Source: Parietaria judaica (taxonomy: Eukaryota > Streptophyta > Magnoliopsida > Rosales > Urticaceae). Taken from it: a DNA stretch of 64,000 nucleotides. The notes beneath the pieces are model-generated. The model saw nothing but the letters and a program-made list of their open reading frames with translations. It did not search any database and had not been told where the DNA came from. Made by a program: the position numbers and the translations under genes. Location of the stretch: positions 15,638,606 to 15,702,605 of the forward strand of contig OX940865.1 of the NCBI GenBank assembly GCA_954871525.1, read 5' to 3'. Below are positions 48,301 to 58,100 of the stretch, piece by piece. How positions within the stretch are numbered: position 1 is the first letter of the stretch; every line of letters begins with the position of its first letter.

Positions 48301-49688
48301 GTAAGTAGGCGTTGGTCTCCGTTCTTGCACTGGAACAGGATCGACCCTCTGCCTCTGATTTCGACGATCGATTCATCGCCGAACTTCACGCTCCCTGTGA
48401 TCTTTTCATCGAGCTCTTTAAACTTAGCTCGATCTCCTGTCATATGGTTGCTTGCACCATTGTCTAAATACCAGACGTCGGTATAGACATTCTTCTCTCC
48501 GTCTACAAGGAGGTTTGCAATAACCTTGTCCTCGATGAGCATGACCGTCTCTTCAGCCATCTTCTCCGGGCCGGGCCTCTTCTCGGCCATCATCAGCTCG
48601 GGCTCCAGGCTCGACTTCACGTCGACTGGCTCCTCCAGGTCGGTCTTCTCTCTGACCGGTTCTCGCCCGGGCTCAGCATCGATTTCGTCTTCGACGCTCG
48701 TCTCCTTATCTCTCCGCATTTTAACATTCTCCTGCTTAACAAACATTAGCCTTGCCTCGTCTTCGTCAAACCTCGTCAGATTTGATTCCCCGCCGTGCTT
48801 CTTGCTGCGGCACTCCGATGCATAATGCCCAAACTTCTGACAATTGTAGCACTTTACTGTGCTCTTGTCTCTTTGGGCCGTGGTGCCATCTTGACGGGGA
48901 AAGCTGCTGCCACGACCTCGCATGTCACGACCTCGCCCTCGTCCTCGGCCTCTACCACGTGCTCGGATATCTCCGCCGTACCCGCCACGACTCGACGATC
49001 TTGAAGAAGACTCAGCTCCATGATTCTTCTTCTTCTTGGCCACCCATTCTTCGTGCGTTAGCATGAGGTGCTTCTCTTCTTCGTTCTTCACTATGACGCT
49101 TCCCATTTGCTTCGCCATCGCTTCCTGGCTTGCCAGCAAATTCTCAAACTCTACAAGTGATGGTTGAACGGGCCATCCTTGTACAGCAATCACGAAGCTT
49201 CGGTACTCCGATCTCAAGCCGTGAATGATGATTCTCTTCATACGAGCCTCTCCGATGACAGACTTCGGATCGAGATCGCTAATCTCACGACATATCGACT
49301 TGACCTTGTGAAAATACTGAGCAATCGTCACGTCGCGTTGTGAGATTGATAGCAGCTCGTTCTCCAAGAGCTGTAGCCTCGCATCATTCTTCTTTGAGAA
49401 AAGCGTCGTGAATGTCTCCCATGCTTCTTTGGGCGTCTTTTCGTCCCGAATGTGCTCCAATATCTCTTCTTCAATAGTGGTCTTCAGGGCGAACATGGCT
49501 TTGCCTGCTTTGATTCTCCATTTGCGCAAGGTGCCGTTAGCATCTTCCTCCGGCGGCGTAGTTTCGCTTCCGCCGACGATCTCCCATAGGTCGTGCCCTT
49601 GCAAATAGGACATCATGCATGTTGCCCATGTATTGTAGTTGGTGTTGTTGAGTTTCTTGATTCCTCCGACAACTTGGAGATCACCCAT
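45288..49688 (-). CDS. Copia gag-pol polyprotein
   Basis: Uninterrupted frame of 1,466 aa from the ATG at 49688 (MGDLQVV). The upstream frame extends a few codons but has no ATG. Domains in order: copia-type gag with [12 protein letters not shown] near the start; a CCHC zinc knuckle ([15 protein letters not shown]) for RNA binding; aspartic protease active site ([10 protein letters not shown]); integrase with an HHCC-type zinc finger (HARLGHVN ... CECCMVAKQ) and DDE core; reverse transcriptase with YVDDLIV; RNase H ending in [10 protein letters not shown] and the KHID-containing tail. All catalytic motifs I can see are present, with no stop or frameshift, so the element may be autonomous. The last five codons and the stop lie inside the 3' LTR. 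Confidence 0.95.
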   Translation of the reverse strand: MGDLQVVGGIKKLNNTNYNTWATCMMSYLQGHDLWEIVGGSETTPPEEDANGTLRKWRIKAGKAMFALKTTIEEEILEHIRDEKTPKEAWETFTTLFSKKNDARLQLLENELLSISQRDVTIAQYFHKVKSICREISDLDPKSVIGEARMKRIIIHGLRSEYRSFVIAVQGWPVQPSLVEFENLLASQEAMAKQMGSVIVKNEEEKHLMLTHEEWVAKKKKNHGAESSSRSSSRGGYGGDIRARGRGRGRGRGRDMRGRGSSFPRQDGTTAQRDKSTVKCYNCQKFGHYASECRSKKHGGESNLTRFDEDEARLMFVKQENVKMRRDKETSVEDEIDAEPGREPVREKTDLEEPVDVKSSLEPELMMAEKRPGPEKMAEETVMLIEDKVIANLLVDGEKNVYTDVWYLDNGASNHMTGDRAKFKELDEKITGSVKFGDESIVEIRGRGSILFQCKNGDQRLLTHVYYIPKLKSNIISLGQMTEVGNMVVMAGTYLKMWNQSGALLMKVKRTPNRLYKILLETGQPVCLMASLADPAWLWHARLGHVNFYALKMMGDKKMAFGVPKIEHPNQLCECCMVAKQARVPFPIKAKFRAERPLQLVHADLCGPITPATLAGNKYFFLLVDDYSRWMWVYTLKEKSQAFEVFKKFKRLVENQSGHRLKTLRTDRGGEFTSQQFGEFCNEEGVERHLTAPYTPQQNGVVERRNRSVMDTARSLLKSMQVPARFWGEAVRHAVYLLNRLPKKALGERTPYQAWKGKKPHLEHLKVFGCTAHVKTVGPNLKKLDDRSQPMVYLGAEEGSKAHRLYDPRRGKAHVSRDAVFEEEKKWDWRDDNGEPQQNLVEFILEEEEAIEQEERDNPFQGLATPSSPGTSTTGTSSPPGSPNLGSGMSTPIPMTASSGGTSSGDSSIKDGPRGFRTLPNVYEEARELDLSPEELLLVSEDEPTSYREAATEKEWQKAMDRELESIEKNRTWELVDLPKGHKSIGLKWVYKLKKDSEDNVLKHKARLVAKGYVQKQGVDFEEVFAPVARLDTVRLILALAAHRGWKIHHLDVKSAFLNGELEEEVYVAQPESFVDKTAEHKVYKLSKALYGLRQAPRAWNTRLDKSMKSLGFKKCSQEQAVYTRNNQGEALIVGVYVDDLIVTGSSAEGIDGFKKQMMKEFEMSDLGLLSYYLGIEVDQKQECVTLRQTAYAKKILKQFKMADCNPSKYPMEAKLKLGKDAEGTPVDPTEYRRVVGCLRYLTHTRPDISYAVGIVSRHMESPTGLHQQAVKHILRYVKGTTNYGIQNGRGSGSEEQLVGFTDSDLAGDINDRKSTGGMAFYLNGSLITWHSQKQKIVALSSCEAEFMAATAAACQAIWLRNLLSEVTGAEQKPVTLYVDNKSAIALMKNPVFHGRSKHIDTRFHFIRECVESREIIVEFVSTKEQCADILTKALARVKFGEMRGLLGVNNLESRQAYGGECEPKA
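45306..45314 (-). other. Polypurine tract of the copia element
   Basis: GGGGGAGAA on the minus strand directly abuts the 3' LTR, where plus-strand DNA synthesis is primed. Confidence 0.85.
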
Positions 49689-49743
49689 CGCGTTGACGGT
49701 ACCTCGACACAAAGAAAACTTTCACAAAAAAATATCAGGAAAA

Positions 49744-49875
49744 TCGTTTCTGATGTGGAAGATCAGTCAGAACTGCAACCACAGAGCATACTAAGACTTT
49801 CTAAAATCTCAAGAAATTCGTTTCTGATGTGGAAGATCAGTCGGAACCGCAACCACAGAGCATACTAAGACTTTC
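49744..49875. repeat. Duplicated 58-bp segment in the copia leader
   Basis: Two copies (49744-49801 and 49818-49875) begin TCGTTTCTGATGTGGAAG and differ at two positions. They lie between the primer-binding site and gag, where packaging signals usually sit. Confidence 0.85.
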
Positions 49876-49905
49876 AAGAGACCTGACAACGACACCAACA
49901 ACCTC

Positions 49906-49917
49906 GCTCTGATACCA
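49906..49917 (-). other. Primer-binding site of the copia element
   Basis: TGGTATCAGAGC on the minus strand, two bases inside the 5' LTR, is complementary to the 3' end of initiator tRNA-Met, the usual copia primer. Confidence 0.92.
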
Positions 49918-49919
49918 AA

Positions 49920-50320
49920 TGTAGGTTTTAAAAGTTGGATATTTGCCACCAAGCCACAAACGTTGCAAACGACACACCACTCCCACACTCACAAGGACAC
50001 AACAAACTCTATTATTTAAATATATATTTTGAAGCTGTATTGATATTGGAGTTTGTAAATGAAAGAAGACAAAATAGAGGCTAGATAGAACTCTCTTTGA
50101 TAAGTAGGAAACGAATGCTACAATTTTGAGTTGCAAAATGAAATGCCCACATGAGTTTATATAGGGAGCATGGCTTATTTAAAATTACTCTTCTATCCCT
50201 ATTCAAACTTGGCCCTCAAGCATATAATGCAGCTAATAATAAAGTTTATTATTAAATAAATCAAGATGATGAAGGCCAACTTGTTCAGCTAGAGTAGTAA
50301 CGTCATGCCTTACGTTCACA
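49920..50320 (-). repeat. 5' LTR of the copia element
   Basis: 401 bp. In element orientation it holds a CTATATAAA TATA box (complement of about 50155-50165). Its outer (U3) end lies 283 bp before the UGT-C ATG. Confidence 0.95.
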
Positions 50321-50514
50321 CTTATGCTGCTGTTAATGCATATATAAAGACAATAAATACACGCGTACGTGTCCCACAAATCTGTTGCGACTTATCACTA
50401 TATTATTATTAATTCTTTCAACAAAGAAACAAAAACAGCTTTGAACTCTTTCCCAAGTAAGCCATTAATGTCCATACTTTCTTCAGCTCCACTCGCTCTT
50501 GGATTCCACACAAT

Positions 50515-50550
50515 CATATATAATATATACATATATATATATATATGTAT
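50515..50550 (+). promoter_or_regulatory. TATA-rich core promoter of UGT-C
   Basis: A TATATAATATATA and (TA)n stretch lies 55-90 bp before the ATG at 50604, the right place for a TATA box with a short leader. Confidence 0.5.
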
Positions 50551-50603
50551 AATTTAACCCATATTCACAGAATCACAGTTCACTCAAATCCAGACTTAAC
50601 CTC

Positions 50604-52109
50604 ATGGCTTCACAGTACGAGAAGCTCCACATCCTCATGTTCCCTCTAATGGCGCAAGGCCACACCATCCCTATGGTGGACATCGCCAGGCTCTTGGCTC
50701 AGCGCGGTGTGAAGATCACCGTCGTCACGACGCAAGCCAACGCCGCCCGGGTCGAACCGGCTATCCGCCGAGCGAGAGAATCCGGCCTCGGAATCTCCAT
50801 GATGTCTCTCAGATTCCCCTGTGAAGAAGCCGGGATACCCGAAGGCCTCCAGAGTCTCGACGCTATCACAAATCCTAATCAGCTGCATGGCTTCTACAAA
50901 GCGAGCTCTTTGCTCCGGGGGCCGGCAGAGAAGCTCGCCATGGCGCTGGAGCCGAAACCGGACTGCGTGGTTTCGGACATGATCTTACCGTGGACTATCC
51001 ACGTAGCTCGAGCGCTCAGCGTTCCTAGGGTTTCGTTCAACGGGATGAATTGCTTTTGCAACCTGTTCTTGATGAATTTACAGAAGTTGAGTGTCCGTGA
51101 AGATATAGAAACGGGGACGGAGTATTTCGCGATCCCGGATGTTCCCGATCGGATCGAGATCACCAAAGCTCAAATCCCCGGCGCTATGGGAAAAAATTTG
51201 GACGAACACCTTGTGTCGATCATCGAAGCGGAAATGGACACAATGGGGATTATCGTGAACAGCTTCGAAGAGATGGAATCTGACTACGCGGAGCGCTACA
51301 AGGAGGCGAAAAACGGGAAAACCTGGTGCGTGGGGCCGGTTTCGCTGTGCAACGACAATAGTATCGACAAGGCTCTGAGAGGAAACGGCAATGTTAACGA
51401 CCGGCACGAGTGTCTGAAATGGCTCGACTCGAAGGGACGGAGCTCCGTGGTTTACGTTTGCCTTGGAAGCCTATGTAACCTCATTGCACCGCAGCTCATA
51501 GAGCTCGCATTGGGCTTGGAAATGTCGGAGAAGCCCTTCGTGTGGGTAACCGGAGATAGGAAGAGAAACGTGTCGGAGCTCGAGAAGTGGATCGAGGAAG
51601 ACGGGTTCGAGGAGAGAGTCAAAGTCAACGGCCAAGGGATTCTGATCCGGGGATGGGCACCACAAGTGTTGATCTTATCCCACCCTTCGATAGGCGGATT
51701 CTTGACACACTGCGGGTGGAATTCGACGCTCGAGGGGATTTGCGCCGGCGTGCCGTTGCTGACGTGGCCGTTATTCGCTGATCAATTTCTCAATGAGAAG
51801 CTCGTGACGCGTGCTTTGAGAATTGCTGTTTCGCTCGGGGTTGAATTACCGATGCTTTGGGGCGAGGAAGAGAAGATCGGGGTTCAAATCGGGAGAGAGA
51901 AGGTCAAGGCCGGTTTGGAGAGTCTTATGAACGGAGAAGAGAGCGGAGAGAGAAGGGCGAGAGTGAGAAAGCTCGGCGAGATGGCGAAGAGAGCCGTCGG
52001 AGAAGAAGGGTCTTCTCATGACAACATCAGGCTGTTTCTTGATGAGATCTTGGAGCTTGGAAATGGTCAACGAGTTGGTAACTTGGAAAAGTCAAACTTT
52101 TTCCTATAA
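50604..52109 (+). CDS. UGT73-type glycosyltransferase (UGT-C)
   Basis: Intronless 501-aa GT1 enzyme, last member of the cluster. Catalytic His20 (MAQGHTIPM) and Asp125 (VVSDMILPW) are present. The PSPG box is canonical, from WAPQVLILSH through HCGWNSTLEG to PLFADQ, with the terminal Gln that favours UDP-glucose. It is co-linear with UGT-B over its whole length. It extends about eight residues further because the UGT-B stop after GQRV is replaced by sense codons, ending in KSNFFL. It is expected to glucosylate a small hydrophobic acceptor in the cytosol. The copia element was inserted between this promoter and the older cluster DNA, leaving only 283 bp of native upstream sequence. Confidence 0.93.
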   Translation: MASQYEKLHILMFPLMAQGHTIPMVDIARLLAQRGVKITVVTTQANAARVEPAIRRARESGLGISMMSLRFPCEEAGIPEGLQSLDAITNPNQLHGFYKASSLLRGPAEKLAMALEPKPDCVVSDMILPWTIHVARALSVPRVSFNGMNCFCNLFLMNLQKLSVREDIETGTEYFAIPDVPDRIEITKAQIPGAMGKNLDEHLVSIIEAEMDTMGIIVNSFEEMESDYAERYKEAKNGKTWCVGPVSLCNDNSIDKALRGNGNVNDRHECLKWLDSKGRSSVVYVCLGSLCNLIAPQLIELALGLEMSEKPFVWVTGDRKRNVSELEKWIEEDGFEERVKVNGQGILIRGWAPQVLILSHPSIGGFLTHCGWNSTLEGICAGVPLLTWPLFADQFLNEKLVTRALRIAVSLGVELPMLWGEEEKIGVQIGREKVKAGLESLMNGEESGERRARVRKLGEMAKRAVGEEGSSHDNIRLFLDEILELGNGQRVGNLEKSNFFL

Positions 52110-53515
52110 GTGGAGAAGTTCTTCTTAATGCTTATGCAGAGGATAAGTGGCATGTTTATGTTATGAGCATTTTTTACTTTTTGTATTATGTAGATTTTGT
52201 TAAATGTGTCAAACTTTGATACCGAATCCGAAATCCGATTTGAATATGAATCTGGGATTTTCTTAACCCGGCTGCTTTTTCGTAGTTCACCCGTTGCCTC
52301 TCAGAAGAAAGGGGCAATCTTATAGCTCTTGGTCTGTGAAAATATGATGTTAGGTGCTCCGTTTTACATCAGTCCGGGCTCGTAAAACCGATTTCACTTC
52401 AACCTCCTTTTTTCAGGGAACACGCTGAAAAAGCAATGTAAAGATAAACGACAATATATAATTATATACCTGAAGTAAACAGATAGTAAAATCTAAAATG
52501 ACAACCCCCACCTATACAAAAAATCAACGGTCGGTTAAAACGACATAATAATAAATTTTGAAAGTTCTGAAGATTAAGAAACAGACAAAACGTGATCTAA
52601 CCGGTAGAAACGACATCATTACTTGTAAACGACAATAGAGAATTAGGATAGCTAGATTATGAAATGGATAAACGAGAAGATATTGGTTTAGTTGTGGATG
52701 GGAGAAGAAACAACTAATATATAATATGAAAATCGCCACAAATGACAAAACTAAAACAAGTGCATTTTGGAAAATGAACAATAACGAAAAATTCAAATTT
52801 AACAATTTTATAGCTAAAAATCGAGTTTCACTTTTTTTAGGAGGAAGTTTCAGCTCATACACGGTGATGGTTTATTAAAATATTTCAGCTAGAAAAGTTG
52901 CTTTATTTTACCAAAATGTTAACTAGATTATAAAAAAGTTATATTCAAATTCAAACAAAATAGCACGACAAATTCTCAATATTTTAATTGTATTGATTAA
53001 ATATTCAAGGTTCTTGAATATAAAAATTTTTGTTTCTGCCTTATTTTGTTCCATATGCCTCAACTAATGTTGAGTTCTTATTATTATAAATGAGCCAAAT
53101 GCACATTTGTGACTCAAGGTTTCAAAAAAATGCCCACATCTATTTTTAGTAATTAAACCCACCAATTAATTGATTTGTGGACAATTATACCCTTCTTATT
53201 TTAACTATGTAGATAATTGTTTAATTAATAATTTCCAACAATAATTTATTCGATTAATCATTTAAATAGGGAAAATATTTACTTATTTATAATTAATATT
53301 CCTTAATTGTAGCATAATAGAATTATTCAATTAATTCATAAAAAATCCCTTAATTGTAGCTAATTTGAAATCGTATCTCATGACCTTAACTAATTAACAA
53401 TTATTAAATTAAATGTTAAAGCTAGAAATTGAAATTAATAACAAACTATCACTACTTTTAATAAAATTAAGATTAAGAAATTCAAAAGTACATCCACCAT
53501 AATTAAATCCTCCTA
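52110..53515. other. Intergenic, no gene seen
   Basis: AT-rich. Four AAACGACA octamers lie at 52446, 52538, 52608 and 52627. The stretch around 52655-52680 resembles 42245-42270, so these belong to a repeat dispersed downstream of the UGT copies. Confidence 0.45.
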
Positions 53516-53870
53516 ATTACAGTTTCGTATTTATAGTTACGTATCCTCCTAATTACGGATACGTAGATATAGTGACGAAATTGTAATTATGAAGAAAAAA
53601 ATTGTAATTACGTAACTGTAATTACAAAACTAAATTACGTAACTATAGTTACGGATACGTATATGTAGTTACGGAACTTTTATTATGAAAAAATTCTAAT
53701 TACGTAACGGTAATTACAAAACTAAAATCACGTAACTAAGTAACGTATACGTATTTATAGTTACGAAACTGTAACTACAAAAAAATTTCATTACGTAATT
53801 GTAATTACAAAATTAAAATACGTAATTATAGTTACGAATACTTATATAGTTACAAATACATGCATATAAT
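53516..53870. repeat. Tandem repeat of about 90-100 bp with palindromic cores
   Basis: About three and a half diverged units contain GTAATTACGTAACTGTAATTAC-like cores, followed by ACAAAACTAAA, TAGTTACG and GATACGTA. Each core is nearly self-complementary. Confidence 0.7.
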
Positions 53871-53907
53871 AACCAAATGGTAACTATCCTTACAAAGGCT
53901 ACACGTC

Positions 53908-54160
53908 CTAGAAGTATATGTTGAAGTAGATGTCGAAGAGGTACCATAGGCCGAACAACGATCCGAGCTCGAGCGTCTTCCTCATTCCTCCGCCCTTCGC
54001 ATCCTTGCCGGCGCTCACGGCAATCCACGGGCTGGGCTTAAACGAAAACGAAGACACCGATGATAGAGGATCGGCGCGGCAGGGAGACATTGCCGAGATT
54101 GCACGGCGGCAAAAGGGAGGCGGTGGAGAAGCGAACGGCGAGCGAATGAACGACCTACAT
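53908..54160 (-). pseudogene. Fragment of a plastid PEP/phosphate-translocator-like gene
   Basis: The minus-strand frame (from about 54160, or an ATG near 54087) reads a Ser/Pro-rich transit-like stretch followed by KTLELGSLFGLWYLFDIYF, then NIYF and a stop. Plastid phosphate translocators of the PPT/XPT type have this sequence at the first membrane helix, where it continues NIYNKQVLK. Here it ends at a TAG right after NIYF, and no further exon follows in the 270 bp to the repeat at 53870. I call it an isolated 5' fragment, possibly moved by a transposon. Confidence 0.55.
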
Positions 54161-54213
54161 GGCGGTGAACGCAGTCGAAGAAGGAGCACCCATATTACAC
54201 AGAGTATGTACAT

Positions 54214-55182
54214 GTGTATATATATATATATATTTATGATAGATAATGTATGTACGTGTGTATATATATGTACAAGAGAGAGAACAAGAATTGAAAGAGG
54301 AGAGAGGATTTTGAAAATTTAATTAATTGATGGATAAATTAAATGAAATAAAACTACAATTATAGGGAAATTAATTTTGAAATTAAAATATATATAATTA
54401 ATAATAATTAAACGAAAATTAATATTAATAATTAATATTAAGAGTAATATGGTCCAAATAAAATTATTAATGAGTATAAATTAGTTTTATGAAACTACGG
54501 GCATTTCTTTTAAACTCTAAGTGTTTTTTGGACATTTTGTGAGTTTTTCTTATTATATATAATTCAAATTAACACTTATATTTTCACGTTTTAAAACTTT
54601 TTTATTATGTTAAATACTTTAATACGAAACATACACGTGTGACTTAATACAAAAAAAAAATGCAAATCTGATGATGTAGAATATATTATAAGCAAAATTG
54701 AAAGCTTGAGAAATGAATGAAACAGAAAAATGAAAAGTTTAAAATTCCCATTCAATAATTAGGTAAATTGCCAAACTTTTTTTTTTAGATAGAGATGATC
54801 ATAGTAAATAAGTCAAACATTGATAACCGCAACATGAATTTAGAGTGGAAAAAAATAACGATAAAAGTACTTGCAATTAATGTAAGGCAACTTTTTTTTT
54901 TCTCGTCAAATTCAAATAAACGAAGATGGTAGATCATTGGATGAGCACGTATGTATTAATTCTTAAGTATGATTTAATAGCGTTATGTTAAAAATTGACT
55001 TAACGCCCGTAAAAAAAAAAAAAGATAGAAAAAATGCATTGCCTCACGTTTTTTAATGTTAAGTACTTTGCCGTTGTAGTCTTAGTTGATCAAAATTTAG
55101 ATACTTTCGCCGTAAGTATCCCTTTTAAATAATTAAGTAGGTTTCCAAACTTTTCTTTTATTTTCTTTCAATTATACCCTCA
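54214..55182. other. Intergenic, no gene seen
   Basis: AT-rich DNA with TA microsatellites near 54213 and 54256. The last 50 bp are pyrimidine-rich and are probably the CYP97C1 leader. Confidence 0.4.
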
Positions 55183-58100
55183 ATGACTCATCTCTTCACT
55201 TCACTCTTGTCATCTCCTTCCAAGTTCAACAAGACTAACGACTCTCCTTCCCTTCCATGGTGGATAACCAACAACAGCCAAGCACCAATGCCTCTCTCTC
55301 TCTCCTTCTCCTTCTCCTCCTCTCTCTCTCCTCTCCTCAACCCCCCCTCCACGCCCAGGCCTCCCCTCTTCGCTCTCTCCCACTCTCCCACCACCACCGT
55401 CCGATCCTCCATTGACGGGAAGAAGCCCGACCCGGCCAAGACCCGCTCATGGGTCAGCCCCGACTGGCTCACCTCGCTCGCGCGCTCGCTCTCCAGCGGC
55501 CAGAACGACGCCTCGGGGATCCCCGCCGCGAGCGCCAAGCTCGACGACGTGTCGGACCTGCTCGGAGGCGCGCTCTTCCTGCCGCTCTACAAGTGGATGA
55601 ACGACTACGGGCCCATCTACAGGCTCGCCGCGGGGCCCAGGGACTTCGTCGTCATCAGCGACCCCGCCATGGCCAAGCACGTGCTCAGGAACTACGGCAA
55701 GTTCTCCAAAGGGCTCGTCGCCGAGGTCGCCGAGTTCCTCTTCGGCTCGGGGTTCGCCATCGCCGAAGGGCCGCTTTGGACGGTAATGTGGCTCAATTGA
55801 TCAACTTTTTTTACTCCCTGTGCATGCTGTTATGTGTTGATTCGTGTCGTGTTCGTGTTGTGTTTTATTCATTTATTTTTCCGGTATTTTATATAAACCC
55901 AGACCCGCTACCTGCTTGAGTTATTAACCGTGTTAGTCGTGTTTGACTTGGTGAACCCATTAGACCGACCGTCGATCAAATGGGTTATCAATTGTGTTAC
56001 TCGTGTCTGACCCGTTGAACCCATTTGACCTGCTATCCGCTTGAGTTATTAATCGTGTTAGTCGTGTTTGACCCGGTGAACCCATTTAACTGATGGTATA
56101 ATTAAATGACAAATTAATCTATAATAGACCGATTTAGCATTTAAGTTAATTCATATGATTCTAAGATTTACAAACTAATACGCAGTTTAATAGAGTTATC
56201 AGTTGAACGTAGTTCACGAAATGAAGAACATGAATTTGATATATAATTAGTATTACAACACTTAAAAACATGTATTTAAATGCATCAAATGAATATTTTT
56301 TGTTCTTCAATTGTGTCTAGTTAGGTTCCGGTGAGTTGTGATGTGTTCATCTGTTATATAGTCACGCTCAACGTGTTTGACATGGTTGGACGCAAAGCCA
56401 TCTAAAGTTGACCCAGACCTGTTAATATCGTGTCTCATGTCTCGTGTCTCATGCATCTCTGTTTTTTAGTCCTTGAGTTCCTTCTATGGCTTGGTTTTGG
56501 ATGTGGCTAAATTGATTTACCTTTTGTTTTTTGCTGTTGTAATTAACCACGTTTATTGCTAAATTGGTGTTTGGAGTTCTAATTTATCCGGTAAATAATC
56601 GAGCTTTGTTAGGGTCGAAAAGTTAAGTTAGAGAAAATCGAGGGAGACCATTGAATAAAACCTCAAGATAGGAAGATCGTGTGAATTTCGCCTTTTTGTC
56701 TTCTTGTTTGAGAATACATATCCAATTCGCTGCAGGCACGGCGCAGAGCGGTTGTTCCATCCCTTCACAAGAAGTACTTGTCTGTAATCGTTGACCGGGT
56801 ATTTTGCAAATGCTCTCAAAGACTGGTCGATAAGCTACGATCCAGTGCGGTAGAGAGCACCGCGGTTAACATGGAGGAGAATTTCTCTCAGTTGACCCTC
56901 GATAACATTGGTCTCTCGGTCTTCAACTACAACTTCGATTCGCTCACAGCCAACAGCCCCGTCATCGAAGCGGTTTACACTGCGTTGAAAGAGACGGAGG
57001 CGCGATCTACCGATATATTGCCGTATTGGAAGGTAGTTCATTTCGTTGTTCGTTTTTATTAGACCCGCATTTTGTCAGTTTTATCTTTTTATTGATCATA
57101 ACCTTTTTTCTATGGATGAAACGGACAATGGCACCCTTTTTTTGATATTTTTCTTCCAGTTTTTTATTCTCTTGAAAAATGATTTTACAGCTACCAGTTT
57201 TTTGACATTTTCTCTGCCTTTTTATCTCTTGAAAACTAGTTTCCGGTAGTCGATTTTTAAACTTTTTTTTGTGTGGATTTTATCTATTGAAAAACGGTTT
57301 TCAGTAACCGGTTGCTTGACATTTTTCTGGTCTTTTATCTCTGAAACTGGTTTGCCGCCTACAATTATCAAATTGATACAAACAGTTTTTAAGGAATAAT
57401 TTGTTTTAAAATGTTTACAGTTTTTAAGGAATAATTTTTTGTTTTTTTTTTCAAATGAAAAAAACATAGAAGAAAAAAAAAACTTAAAATAACAGTATTA
57501 GAAACATGTAATGGTATCGGTACATAACCCTCTTACACTGATTTTTAGTGCCCTAAAACCGGTTTTCTTCTTTAGTGAACCAGTTTCTGGTATGAAAGTT
57601 AAACTCCTACTTTTGGTTGCGCTTGCAGGTCAAAGCTTTGTGCAAAATAATCCCGAGGCAAATCAAAGCCGAAAAGGCTGTTACGGTTATAAGAGACACT
57701 GTTGAAGAGCTCATTGGTAAGTGTAAAGAGATGGTGGAAGCTGAAGGCGAAATGATTGACAGTGAAGATTATATTAACGACGCTGATCCCAGCATTCTTC
57801 GTTTCTTGCTCGCTAGCAGAGAAGAGGTTTTTTCCGTGCTTTCGCTGCTTAAAAATAAAATAGTTAAAATTGGGATCAAAACATATTTTTGACGCATTTC
57901 TATCTAGAAATCCAGTCTTAAAAACTAGTTACATTTTTTCTACCGAAAATTCTAAACTAAATTTCACTTGTTTAATTGGTATCTATACATGGAACCGGGT
58001 TTTCTTTATATGATCAAGTTCTCGACCTTAATTCGACATGTTTGTTAGGTTTCAAGTGTACAGTTACGGGACGACCTTTTGTCTATGCTAGTTGCTGGGC

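Larger units (their letters stand above)
44905..50320 (-). mobile_element. Intact Ty1-copia LTR retrotransposon, 5.4 kb
   Basis: Two 401-bp LTRs (44905-45305 and 49920-50320) flank one gag-pol frame on the minus strand. The LTRs start TG and end CA in element orientation and differ at only 3 positions by eye. The 5-bp duplication CTTAT flanks the element (44900-44904 and 50321-50325). Primer-binding site and polypurine tract are present. Domain order is gag, protease, integrase, RT, RNase H, which is copia-type. It lies tail-on to the UGT pseudogene and head-to-head with UGT-C. Confidence 0.97.

Noticed and set aside
45805..49066. Several plus-strand frames of 60-112 aa within the copia element
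   Set aside because: They lie opposite the intact gag-pol frame, have no domains and are antisense shadows.
33810..52109. A biosynthetic gene cluster joining the UGTs with the P450
   Set aside because: The P450 is CYP97C1, a carotenoid housekeeping enzyme in the plastid, so its proximity to the UGT73 genes does not indicate a shared pathway.
55188..55919. Frames overlapping CYP97C1 exon 1 in other phases
   Set aside because: The P450 frame is unambiguous and joins to exon 2; the others are by-products of GC-rich codons.
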